Shown: positions 33,761-43,800 of the stretch, in pieces | How the letters are laid out: each line of letters opens with the position of its first letter | How positions within the stretch are numbered: position 1 is the first letter of the stretch | Source of the DNA: Valencia hispanica | Lineage: Eukaryota > Chordata > Actinopteri > Cyprinodontiformes > Valenciidae | Direction: 5' to 3' | DNA: 64,000 nt | Assembly: GCA_963556495.2 (NCBI GenBank) | Contig: OY747707.1 | Span: 29,279,871-29,343,870, forward strand | Made by a program: the position numbers and the translations under genes | The notes under the pieces: model-generated | What the model was told of the DNA's origin: nothing | What the model saw: only the letters and a program-made list of their open reading frames with translations | Databases searched by the model: none

Positions 33761-36240
33761 ACTCACTTCTTCTCTCTCTCTCAAAAAAATGCTTTACTTC
33801 AGATATTTTAAATTCTGAAATAATATGTAGAAAGAAATACTATTATTTTCTTAACAATACTTAAGAAAACACTTATTTATACTTATATTCTTATTTTCCC
33901 TCTAGGACCAATAACATATTTTTTAATGGAATTGAATAAAATTAAAGGTCTATCACATATCACTTTTTATTTAAATTCAACTGACTTCTTAATTTTACAA
34001 ATAGTTTAAACAGGTATCAATTGGTAGTTGGATTTATGTAATTTTGGTAACCAGTTTATTACCTGTTGCAGACAGCAGTAGGAGTGATCCAATTTTAATA
34101 AGGAATGGCCCTGCCAGAACCTCAAAAATCTGCTTGAGATAGCGATTAGAGTAGTGGCAGAGTGGGCTCCCCATATGCAGGGAGTATTTATATTTGATAC
34201 AGCCATCCAGGGTTTGACTCCTGACCTCAGGACCTATGCTGCAAGTCTTTCTGCCTTCGCTCTGCTTAAGATATGTTAAAACGTTTAGTCATTTGTTAAA
34301 TAGGACAGTGTCCTCAGAATCATTTTTTTCACAGTTACATTACTGTAAAGCAGTTACACCTTCAAGTAAACCAGTTAAAAGGGGAAATTTCACAATCATT
34401 TTATAACTAACAGAAAAGTGCTCTGGTGACACACTTGATCTGAAAAATAGGAGTGCTAATACTTGTGTGCATCAGAGCAATAATGCTGGTCATAACTGGA
34501 ACAGAATTGCTACATCTAACCTGAATACTGCCAGAATTTTTGTATTTTGGTAAAAGTGGTAATTCCCCCAGTTGATGATTTCAAGGTAAACCCCAAAGTG
34601 TACTTCTGAAACATGGGTAGGGAGCAGTTTTTTTTAGCTGTCTAGGTACTTGCACCCACATTTAACGATATAAATCTTATGACCGCAAACTCAAACTAGA
34701 GACTTTTCTATCACCATTTTGCCCTGGATGGCCAATTTGTTATGAATTGAGTTTGGTGTTCCATGTATAACATCATCACTCATCAGCAACTTGTGGCTGC
34801 GTTCTCAGTTGCCTTGTGCAAGCCTTTTCTTTTTCTTTTTTTTTTGCTTAATTTTCGATTTCAGGTAGGAAAATGTATAAAAATATTATGAACCACAACC
34901 TGAACATAGTTGAAAAAGATTTTAAAAGGTTTTAAAATGATTAGGTATTCTCCTTATATAGGTATAGTTCGTCTGGGGTGAGAGAGTGGACAAGTGGATA
35001 GTTCAAACATTCACACAGCTACACTGGGCTTCAAATATATTTCTAAGTGTGGATGGCCTTAAAAACCAAATGTATGCTCTTATTATAACAAATGGCTGTC
35101 AAGTCAGGAATATGTGTGGGCTGCTTAACAACTGCGAACAACTGTAGACTCATCAAAGTCGGCACAAGGAAATGAAGATATACACAGACAGTATATTAAC
35201 TCTGCGTAGGTGGAACTCCAGAGTCAGGTGCTAAATGGATTACAAAGGACATCTAAATAACCTAAAAGTGTGGTTCTTGTTTAGAACTGTATGTGCCCTG
35301 GAGTAGTATTAAGGAAATACAAGAAAATATTATGATAGAGAGAGAATAACGCAATACTAAAAAAACTATTATTGGAAATATATATTTCAAGCTGATTACA
35401 TACAGTATCCACAGTGAGATTAAATATTAATCAGGAAAACAACATCTCACACATCCTAAGCAGGTTGGCAGCACAGACAGACAGTGTGGCATAAACCCTG
35501 CGCAGGACATCTTCTGTGACTACTGTGACTTAAATATGGAGAGTGGCGGCAAATCTCAAGGGAAAGAAAGATAGCTAGGAGTCATGCATATAAGTGATGC
35601 TGCTGGAAACACCCCCTCCCAATCCCCACCCCTCTCACCCATCATTCCTACTGCAGGGAATCGGGTGGTTTTCAGCAGACATTCACTGTCTTTTGGAGTG
35701 AATGATTAAAGTAACAGCTATTTATGCATGTGTTCAGGAATTGCATGTGTTTAAGAAGCATATAATACTGGTAAAAATAAAGGATAGTCTGTAATTCAAA
35801 AACATGAATCAAAGTGTAGGAGCCCAGATTATACAGTTAACTTTGCGTTTTTATGGTTTTTCAGTTCCTGTAAAAAAATCTACTTAATGCAAGAAATACA
35901 TGAAAATATCATCTTTTACAATGTAACATTATTGAAACTATTTTCTCTGAAATATTTTTTATCTACACATCATTAGGTTGTAATCTGAGGTTTCCAACTG
36001 TCCTTTCTCAGTAAAGAAACTAATTCGCACTCCTGGGAAGAATGCAGCAAATCATAATCAAATAAAAAGGCCCCAGATAATTACTCTACAGTCAACAGAA
36101 TTAAAATTTGATGATTATAGAAATCTTTTTAAATTATGTCTTAATAACAGTATAGAACATGTGGTGTTTTTAATTTGTCTTGAGTACATTTATTAATGGG
36201 GGAAAATACTGAAGATTAAAAAACAACTATAATTTAACAA
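33761..36240. other. Intron 2 segment without recognised features
   Basis: About 2.5 kb of AT-rich intronic sequence with scattered short runs (for example CT-rich at 33770-33783). No gene or repeat boundary that I can support. Confidence 0.45.
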
Positions 36241-36241
36241 A

Positions 36242-36960
36242 GCTGCTGGTGCCACAATTATTGTCACCCTTGCATTTTATCCTTTGCACCAATAGGACAA
36301 CACTTCTTCTTAACATTTCAAGAATCAAGCATACAGACAGGGACCTGACTATTTCTCTGTACATGATCTCTAGATCATTCCGAATCCTGGGTCCTCTATT
36401 ATGCCCTATTTTCTTCTTCATCTACATGATTTATCTTTGAAAAATTAGATGGACATGAAAGAAGGTTGATTTTGTGTTTGATCAATTTCTGTACTAATTT
36501 GGTCATATGTTTTGAATCCATATCCTGCTGAATGACCTATTTTTAGTTTTCTGGCAGAAAAGTGGAGTTCATGATGCCATGGACTTTAACAAGGTATATT
36601 TATATTTATTCTTTTTTTTACAGCAGACCTTTCAGTAGCATTTTTTCCTGAAACAAATTCAAACTTTGTCTCATCTCTGACCAAAACACATGGTTTCAGG
36701 TCCCAGTGGGGTAGCAAGCTCCACACATTTTCTTTGGTTATAGAAGAACAGAAACCCAACAATTAGCACCACACAACCAGCACCAAGGTGTACATTTTTG
36801 CTACAGTTCTTTACTGTGAAATTTTAATTTTTAAAAAGTTTACTATTATCCTCACTGTGCATGATGCCAAGATTCAGTAAATATGGGTCATCATCCAGCG
36901 TTGTTTGTCAAAATTCTAGGTGTATTCATCTTATTAAATATTGTTCTTACTTTAGATATG
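36242..36960 (-). mobile_element. Degraded Tc1-like element, antisense
   Basis: Blocks in antisense order match a fish Tc1 subfamily: 'gccacaattattgtcaccct' (36251-36270) at the end, 'cattccgaatcctgggtcct', 'gtggagttcatgatgccatg' (36563-36582) plus 'gactttaacaaggta', and 'tctgaccaaaacacatggtt' (36676-36695) plus 'caggtcccagtgggg'. The transposase frame is destroyed. Confidence 0.8.
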
Positions 36961-37042
36961 TGCAAGTTTAGGGATGCTGAAATAGCCATTTGTTTAAGTG
37001 TAGCCATTTCTTGACGAACAAAGGTTAACACACCCTACTTAA

Positions 37043-37960
37043 AGGAGCTCTATGTAAGTAATTTGTAAGTGTTTCAATTAATCATAAAATGGCCCTAATA
37101 TGTCATTAGACATTAAGAAATCCTGTTCATTTCAAATACTTATATCACTAACAACAGTAGTATGGCCAGCATATTGTCATATTGTGAAGTTGCAGCCCTC
37201 AAATGATGTTGATGTTGTCATCTTGTGTTTTGGCCTGAGCCGCCACCTTCCACCTATCAATTATGAAGTCAGTAGTGTTTCGGCATCAGGGTTGGCAGCT
37301 CTGCTCTAGTTACTACAGCTGCAGCTACTAAAGTTTTTCGGATAAAAAATGTCTAACGTTACTACACCTAAAAGACCTCGTTATCATTCAGAAATACATT
37401 GTGACTAAGTCCGAAATAAAACAAGGATTTGTATAGGAGATGCCTTTGCAAGATGGAGACGGCTGAAAACAGAGAAGAATTTGAAGACAGACGCCAACGT
37501 TGCTAGTTTTCTCCTGGACAGGTAAGATTCATCTATATTTGGCTAACTTGTACTTCATGTAAATGGACATTTCCAATATTCATGACAGTCGAACAAAGTT
37601 ATGCATGTTCGTGCAAAGTAACGTTACGTTAGCGAATATGGTGGAGGACGGTCACCGAATTTAAAAGGTAAAGAACTGTTTGGGAAATAAAAACGGTGAG
37701 TCGTCATTGCTAACATTGACAACACATTATCAGAGCCTGTTTCTCTTTCATTATAAGTAACCATAATTAACAGAAAAAAAATAGTGTAGGACTCGTCACT
37801 TGCCATTGGAAGCTCCTTGTAGCAGGCTAAGTTCCTGCTGGATTCTGCAGCCTATCTGGCAACCTCGAGTCGGGGGGGATAGGGAGGGGATACACCGCTC
37901 TACAATAATTTGAAAGTGATTGCAGTACCGGTTTTGGCCACAATCTTACATACAGCTCCT
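37043..37960 (+). mobile_element. TTAA-type DNA element carrying a transposase-like exon
   Basis: Terminal repeats: aggagctctatgtaag after TTAA (37039-37042), and the reverse complement of cttacatacagctcct just before TTGA (37961-37964), probably a mutated TTAA. The interior has an exon-like open segment (37349-37521). About 920 bp, so it is non-autonomous. It belongs to the same broad TTAA class as 7017-8212, with different ends. Confidence 0.7.
37349..37521 (+). pseudogene. Transposase-associated first exon with one stop and an intact donor
   Basis: ATG at 37349 opens MSNVTTPKRPRYHSEIHCD, then one in-frame TAA, then RNKTRICIGDAFARWR followed by RLKTEKNLKTDANVASFLLD. The last codon runs into GACAG|GTAAGA (donor at 37522-37523). 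The pattern IG-x-AF-x-RWR-x-LK...LKTDA-x-VA-x-FLLD recurs in first exons of fish DNA-transposon genes, as I recall. The single stop may make this copy non-functional; the donor is perfect. Confidence 0.6.
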
Positions 37961-38012
37961 TTGAGTAGCATGCTCTCTTGTTTTTCCCTTTTTAAGGAGT
38001 GGCTAAGTAGAA

Positions 38013-38014
<2 letters not shown>

Positions 38015-38081
<67 letters not shown>
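38015..38081. repeat. (AT)n microsatellite
   Basis: About 33 AT units without interruption in intron 2. It can self-pair on each strand and is likely to be length-variable. Confidence 0.97.
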
Positions 38082-38084
<3 letters not shown>

Positions 38085-39182
38085 CAAAGGCAAAAAAGAA
38101 ACTTTGATATTTGGATTAGCCTAAAAAAACTAAATTATACCTTTGTTAATTACTATGTGATTTCTTCCCCCTATTAAATGAATAGTCTTAAATTTAAGGG
38201 AGGATTTTTACAATTTTCCAATATTGTTTTTTACTGCTACAATGAAGAAGAAGTAATTATACTTTAAACCCTTCTATACAGATTTTCAAAGTGTATCATC
38301 TGTTTAGGATGTTATATAGGAATCTTGCACAGTAATAAAGATTTAATTACCGTGTACTTCATAGTGTGCATTTGATTACGTTCATGTAATACAATAGATA
38401 GATAATCTTCTAAGATTAAAAAAGAGAGAATAAAAGGGGTCTTATACTTAAAAATGCTTACCTTTGTTTGATCATTTTGTTGAAAATGAAAAATATTTCA
38501 TACTTAAGATGTTTGTATTTAAATAAAAAGGCTGTGTTTCAGTCCTTATGAAAAATAATAAGAAATCATAGAGCTGACAGGTGTATACATCTGACAAGTT
38601 TCACCCCCACCATGCTTTATCATTGTCTTTAGTCATAAGCTGTACCTACCCACACAGTCTAATGGTTGCAAGAAAAATATTCTTTATTGAAATTCTTCTT
38701 GTGAGAGATACAAAAAAAAACACAAGGTTAAAAGTTTTGAAGATAAAGGATTTCAACTTAAAACTCAGTACGCTCTCATTCAAAGAACACAAATTACACA
38801 GATGGTAATTTGAACAGTAAAATAAGGGTTAAAACAAAATCCACACATTGCAGAAAACTCCAAACAGCCTTAATAACATACATTTTGTCTCTTTATTACT
38901 GTCAGTCTGTTGCAGAAGACACCGTGTTTGTTTAATCCAACCAGAAGTTTCTTTAAACCAAAGCATATTAATGAGATTTTCACAACTCGTCTGCTCTGGA
39001 GGGTAATAACAGAAGAAAAAAACTTCAGACAACTCTTTACAATTAGGCCTTGCAGTAAAAATCCTTTGATTTTTGCTTTCTGCAGCCGACAGCAGTGTGG
39101 TGACAGAGCATTTAAATAATGTTTAAAAGAAAATAAATATTAAATTATGTACAAGAAAAACATAAGGGAGTGGGAGACCTAC
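38082..39182. other. Intron 2 segment just downstream of exon 2
   Basis: AT-rich unique-looking sequence that starts, on the gene strand, with the exon 2 donor GTAGGT (39182-39177). No repeat or RNA gene recognised. Confidence 0.5.
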
Positions 39183-39341
39183 CGTCAAATCTTTTATGTC
39201 TGGAGACAAAGGTGCTTCTCAATGTGTGACTTGTTTCATCAAGCAGATTTTCGAAGTCCAGCTTACTTTGCTGACCAAATTTGTCTTCCATTTCTTGGGT
39301 ACAACAAGTGTGTTCGTGAGTGCAAACACGCAGATCTTCTC
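39183..39341 (-). CDS. gpc6: Glypican-6, exon 2 (partial gene)
   Basis: A 159-nt exon: two bases (GA), 52 codons, one base (G). The protein reads [20 protein letters not shown], then [18 protein letters not shown], then [14 protein letters not shown]. It carries three of the invariant glypican cysteines (VC and TCC). EMEDK...QQSKL-x-FENL...ETSH...FVSRHK-x-FD is the glypican-6 signature for this region; glypican-4 differs at most of these positions. The acceptor is TTTCGCAG|GA and the donor GACG|GTAGGT. The last G joins AA of exon 3 to make Glu (FD-E-FF). The acceptor lies only 19 nt from a solo LTR (39361-39733), so branch point and upstream splice signals must lie inside that insertion. Confidence 0.96.
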
Positions 39342-39360
39342 CTGCGAAAGGAAAACAAAA
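39342..39360 (-). promoter_or_regulatory. Exon 2 3' splice site with LTR-derived branch-point region
   Basis: On the gene strand the last 19 intronic bases are TTTTGTTTTCCTTTCGCAG. The first five (TTTTG) are one copy of the LTR's target duplication. Upstream sequence is the reverse complement of the LTR terminus, ...CCATGACA. The TGAC within it fits the loose vertebrate branch-point pattern (y-T-n-A-y), with its A at -22 from the exon (39363). That distance is in the usual range, so the LTR end may serve as the branch site. Confidence 0.6.
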
Positions 39361-39733
39361 TGTCATGGTTTGGTTTCTTTGCTATTATTCACTCCTGCAG
39401 TAATGTCTCTTTCTCCTTCCCTTCCTCCAGGCAGAGCAGTGGGCCTGGGGCGTGTCAGCACACCTGGACTCCATCATCATCAGCCATTTCAGTATTTAAG
39501 GACCAAACTTTCATTCATTCAGTGCCAGACGGTTGTCAACACCACATCTCTGACTACCCAGGACCACTGCCTGCCTTGGTTATTCCATGCCCCTTGGATT
39601 TTTGTGAGGACTTTGATTTTGTTTTTGCTCCAATTTATTATTTGTAATAAAACCTTTTGATTTTTCTGCACAGCACTTGTTCCCTGTTTTTTTGGGTCAG
39701 CATCTTGGGTCTCGTTCAACCTCCACCATGACA
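39361..39733 (+). mobile_element. Solo LTR (Ty3/gypsy-like)
   Basis: Begins TGTCATGG and ends CCATGACA, with 5-bp target duplications caaaa at 39356-39360 and 39734-39738. On the plus strand it has a TATA-like tatttaag (39493-39500) and an AATAAA signal (39646-39651), in the order expected for an LTR of 373 bp. No second LTR or internal region is nearby, so it is a recombination remnant. It is antisense to the glypican gene. Plus-strand open frames running from the exon 2 antisense into this LTR (39147-39660) are fortuitous. Confidence 0.92.
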
Positions 39734-39740
39734 CAAAAGA

Positions 39741-39744
<4 letters not shown>

Positions 39745-39784
<40 letters not shown>
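39745..39784. repeat. (TA)n microsatellite
   Basis: About 20 TA units starting 11 bp beyond the solo LTR. It causes the spurious minus-strand frame of alternating Ile/Tyr. Confidence 0.97.
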
Positions 39785-39786
<2 letters not shown>

Positions 39787-39789
39787 TAA

Positions 39790-40358
39790 ATGTATAAATG
39801 TATGCTAAATGTGAGAATAAATGAAAAAAAAAGATAAGACTTGACACAGTTGACAAGTAAAAGCACATTGCTCGATTAACACTAACATTTTGGGACATTT
39901 ACTCTATGTTAGGCATGTGTTTGGCTAAAAAAGAGGAGGTCCTAGGCTCATAATTGCGTTTTACCGTATTTTATCTATTTTGCTTTTAAATTAATATTAA
40001 ATAAACATGTTAGCATTTTGATTTGAGGCTTATTAATTACTGTGAATAAAAATAAAAAAATCTGACCTTTTATAATGAGATAAGTGGTGGCTCTGGTCCA
40101 CTTTTATTTGTGGCCCTTCAGATGCCTTCACAGCATGAGCAAATTTGATGAAATCTGGTGTGATTTAATGAACATAATAACACACTCAGTAATTTGGGTC
40201 AGACTGTTTATGAATGATAATATTTAAGGCAATTTTTCTTGTCTAAAGGCAGAATTACTGTGCTTGAGATGTCAAAATACAACACAAAATAATTTTTGTT
40301 TTTTTGTTAAGCAGAACATGGTTTGTTTGTTTTTATTCAAACAGGAATTTTAATGTGA
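39790..40358. other. Intron 1 segment without recognised features
   Basis: AT-rich, non-coding; no repeat boundaries recognised. Confidence 0.5.
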
Positions 40359-40366
40359 TCAATAAG

Positions 40367-40867
40367 TAGGTCTGTCAAAATAAACAATTCAATAAATCTG
40401 ATAACAAATTCATATTAGCTCAATAATTTTTCCAGCACAACATTTCCATTTTACATGCTTGTTTGTTTTCCACGCATGCCTCCGTCTTTCTACCAAAGGG
40501 AGCGGATGAAAAAAGGCATATATGGTCCATATATCAGTAGAGGCAGAGTAAAATGAGATATTATGTCATATTCAAACTGAGTCTTTTTGTTGTTAGTTTG
40601 CACCTTGTGTTTAGAAAACCCCTAACTGATAGTTTTGCGTGTTTTTTATGTCTGAGCAGAGTGAATTTTTTTTTCAAAGGGCAACATGTTTTCCAGTTGC
40701 AGTGGTAAATGTTCTTTAGAAAACAAACTTTATTGATTGTTCAGAGGGTGTACATGCATTATTATTGAATTAGTTAAAAGATTTCTCAAAACAACAATAT
40801 TCTCACTTATCGCAATCATTTCTGTGGCAATTTATCGTCCAGAAAATCTGTCATCGTGACAGGCCTA
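40367..40867. mobile_element. hAT-type MITE
   Basis: Left end taggtctgtcaaaataaac, right end (reverse complement) taggcctgtcacgatgac. The 8-bp flanks tcaataag (40359-40366) and tcaatatg (40868-40875) match at 7 of 8. The right part 'caatttatcgtccagaaaat' is typical of a widespread fish hAT MITE family with aggcctgtcacgata ends. 501 bp, no transposase. Confidence 0.88.
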
Positions 40868-40875
40868 TCAATATG

Positions 40876-43800
40876 GTAATATGTCCATAAACTTTTACTA
40901 ATATTTTGCTTCAAAGAAAGAGTTTTTGGAGCAAAGAGTAAGGAAACACTACCACTAAGCAACCGGTTGCTGTGTACTGCCAGTCAGCTGGTTGAAGAAG
41001 TTTACTTTCCTCCATCTTACAAGACAGACAAATTAAAGGGTTAAGAAATATTTCTTGCCTTGAAAACCATGATAAGTCATGGTGTTGAAAGTACAGGAGT
41101 GCCACCTATAACTCTTAATTTGGTGTGACAGTGTTTTCTCTCTTTCCAAACATTGAAAAACAGGTGTTACGTGGGTCTTAATGTGAAGATATTTGGCAGA
41201 TTTTGTATAACATCAGGTCCTGTTATGACTTCAAAATGTTTGCATCTCTACAGATGCATATCTGTTTTGAACAATGCATGCATATTGGAGTTAGAGGTAT
41301 GAAATTCACGTATCAACTGCGTTAGGATGGGTTATTTTTTAAAGACAGCACTACTGTTAAAGGGGTGACGGTATGTTTTGCTACACTTATCTTTTCCACA
41401 AAAAAGGGTATATCAGAGTATGTAGGAAAATACAAAAACAAACAATGCTATTTTTCAAATGACTGGCTTTCCACAAATGACTTGGCATTCAAAATAGGCC
41501 TTTTTACTCTTACTTGCTCTAAACAGGTATTGAGATATTAGTGCCCAAAAAGAGAAGGTAAAAAGCGGTGGATTGTGTGCATCATTTAGAGCAAACTTTG
41601 GTTCTTCAAATGTCCTGGACAGGTCAAAAGTGGTCAAGAGAAAATCAGAAGATAAACACACATATAGTCTCCGCACACAAATCTGAGTAGGATGATTTTA
41701 TTTAGAAATATTGGTCTTTATTTTCAAGACTACTATTGCACCTTCTTTATTATCCATGTTTTTTTCATCCATGGATGAAAAACACAGGTATTTAAATACT
41801 TTTTTTGTTCAGCCTCTTTTTAGCCATAAGCTGTATGAAGTCTGACCTTTCCTTTTGTGTACTAAACCCATATTTGTGCAAGGAAATCAGTTAATTAAAA
41901 TAAGTCAGTGATATGGAAGGAAATGAAATGCTGATGTTTAGTATCAAAGTTAGGCCACTGGTGACACAGATGGAATGTTATTTTAAAATATGCTCTCATT
42001 GTACATAATTGATGTAACAGTGGAAGTACTCAAGCTAATGAAAATTTCATGACCCTTATAATTTCATTTTCTCCATCAGCCAATAAAAAGAGACAAAGAT
42101 AATCCAAACTCAGCCTCTGACAGAATTAATTTTGCAACTGTAGTCGGCTGCACTTTTGATTACTTTAGAAATGGCATGTACTGTCTGGTGCTTGGTGAAC
42201 ACAGTGTGCAACTAAACAAGATCAGCTGATGCAAGTACTCTTTTAAGCTCCATCTCACGATCATCATCATATAAGTACTTCTGGTTTTATCATATCATAA
42301 ATCATGTGACAGCACTGTTAAAAGATCCTTTAACTGCTGAAATCTCTAACTAACTGAACATTACGACAAAAGTTGAGCCTAAGGTTAAGACAGATCTACA
42401 TGCTTGAGAGCACACTATGTTTAGCAATCAATTGTTTTCTTTACAGACGTCTGCAAGTATAAATGCTACTTATTTGGATTTAAAATGTCCTGATAGAAAT
42501 GTATGTATAAACTTATTTAACTTTTTGTGTTGCAGTCCTTTCTTTCAGAGTATCAGACAAGGTAGAATTTATCTTCAGTATTCATCAACATATTCATAGC
42601 CCAAACAAAATAACTGAACAGTGCTTAAATGCTCATTTATAAATTGCAAGTATGGCAATGTGAGGGGGATGTTTGTGTTAATAAATGTGTGAACTGTGCA
42701 ATGATGAAAGGCGTGAGACTTGATGGCAACAGGAATTTGCATAAAATTAAAGCAGGGTTCAGCTGACTACAGTATACTCCTTATAAAATAACATTTACTT
42801 TTTTGCAGAAAACTTTAAGCTAAGTAGCACTTAATTGTGTGTGCCTGTTTAGGTTGGGCCTCACTGCTTTATAGCCATTATTATATTCATGTAAAATATG
42901 CTGCTTTCTTTTATAATATTTATTGGCTGAACAGTGAGCACAAAAATTATATTAACATGATGAACATAAAAAAAGTTCAAGAGTATATAATCTATTTAAG
43001 ACAGAAAGCATATGAATATTGAAAGTATGAAATACAAACAAATCAGTCTGCTTTTAAATTTTTTTTAAAGTAATCTTTAAATATGCTTTTCTGAAACAAA
43101 AAGAGCCTATTTAGTCAAAAAACAGGAAGCACCTCCATGAAGGGATAATGTCAATCTGTCTGGGACGGTCCCATTTTGAGGCTTGTGAGTGTAGTATTGG
43201 CAACAGAAAGAGGAAGGAGTTAGTACTTTTGCAACAAAAATCTTCTAGACAGGAAACATCAGTCATCTGTGTGGAACACAGGTAGTGAAGAATGAGTCTC
43301 ACAAAAAACGTGTCTCTGTTCAGATTAATTTCTGATTATAAAAAAAAAATGAAATGGAAACTTGAAGTTAAGGGAGACAAATGTAAAAGACAATGACACA
43401 TTTAAACCCAAGCTTTGGCTAACACAGACATCCCAGCAGGAAATAAGCTAGATCAATGCGGGGAATAAAGTTGGTGTGCGTGAGCATAAGGTTTAACAGG
43501 AAAGAAAATGCTTTGTCACAAGCGGTGTGTGGTGAATTAGAGGGTAACTGGCCAAACATTGCTTAGTCTCCTGTCTACTGTTACTACTGAATTAAAACAT
43601 TTCCATAGACTTTTTCCTCCACACAGAGGAAATCAACAAAAACCTCCTCAAACCACCTGGACACTTTGCTATCACCACTTTTGTCTCAGGTGGTCATTGT
43701 GTTTTCCACTAATGCTCTAATTCAGTGCTGTATTGGCGACATGATCACTCTTCACCAACATTCGACTACTTTGTCTGCTGCCTTATGCTTGCTATTTCAC

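Noticed and set aside
15769..39341. Assignment of the three exons to glypican-4
   Set aside because: Exon 2 (EMEDK, QQSKL-x-FENL, ETSH) and exon 3 ([17 protein letters not shown]) residues fit glypican-6 much better than glypican-4 as recalled.
39147..39660. Two overlapping plus-strand frames of 166 and 154 codons
   Set aside because: They run from the antisense of gpc6 exon 2 straight into the solo LTR and have no domain; both halves are explained otherwise.
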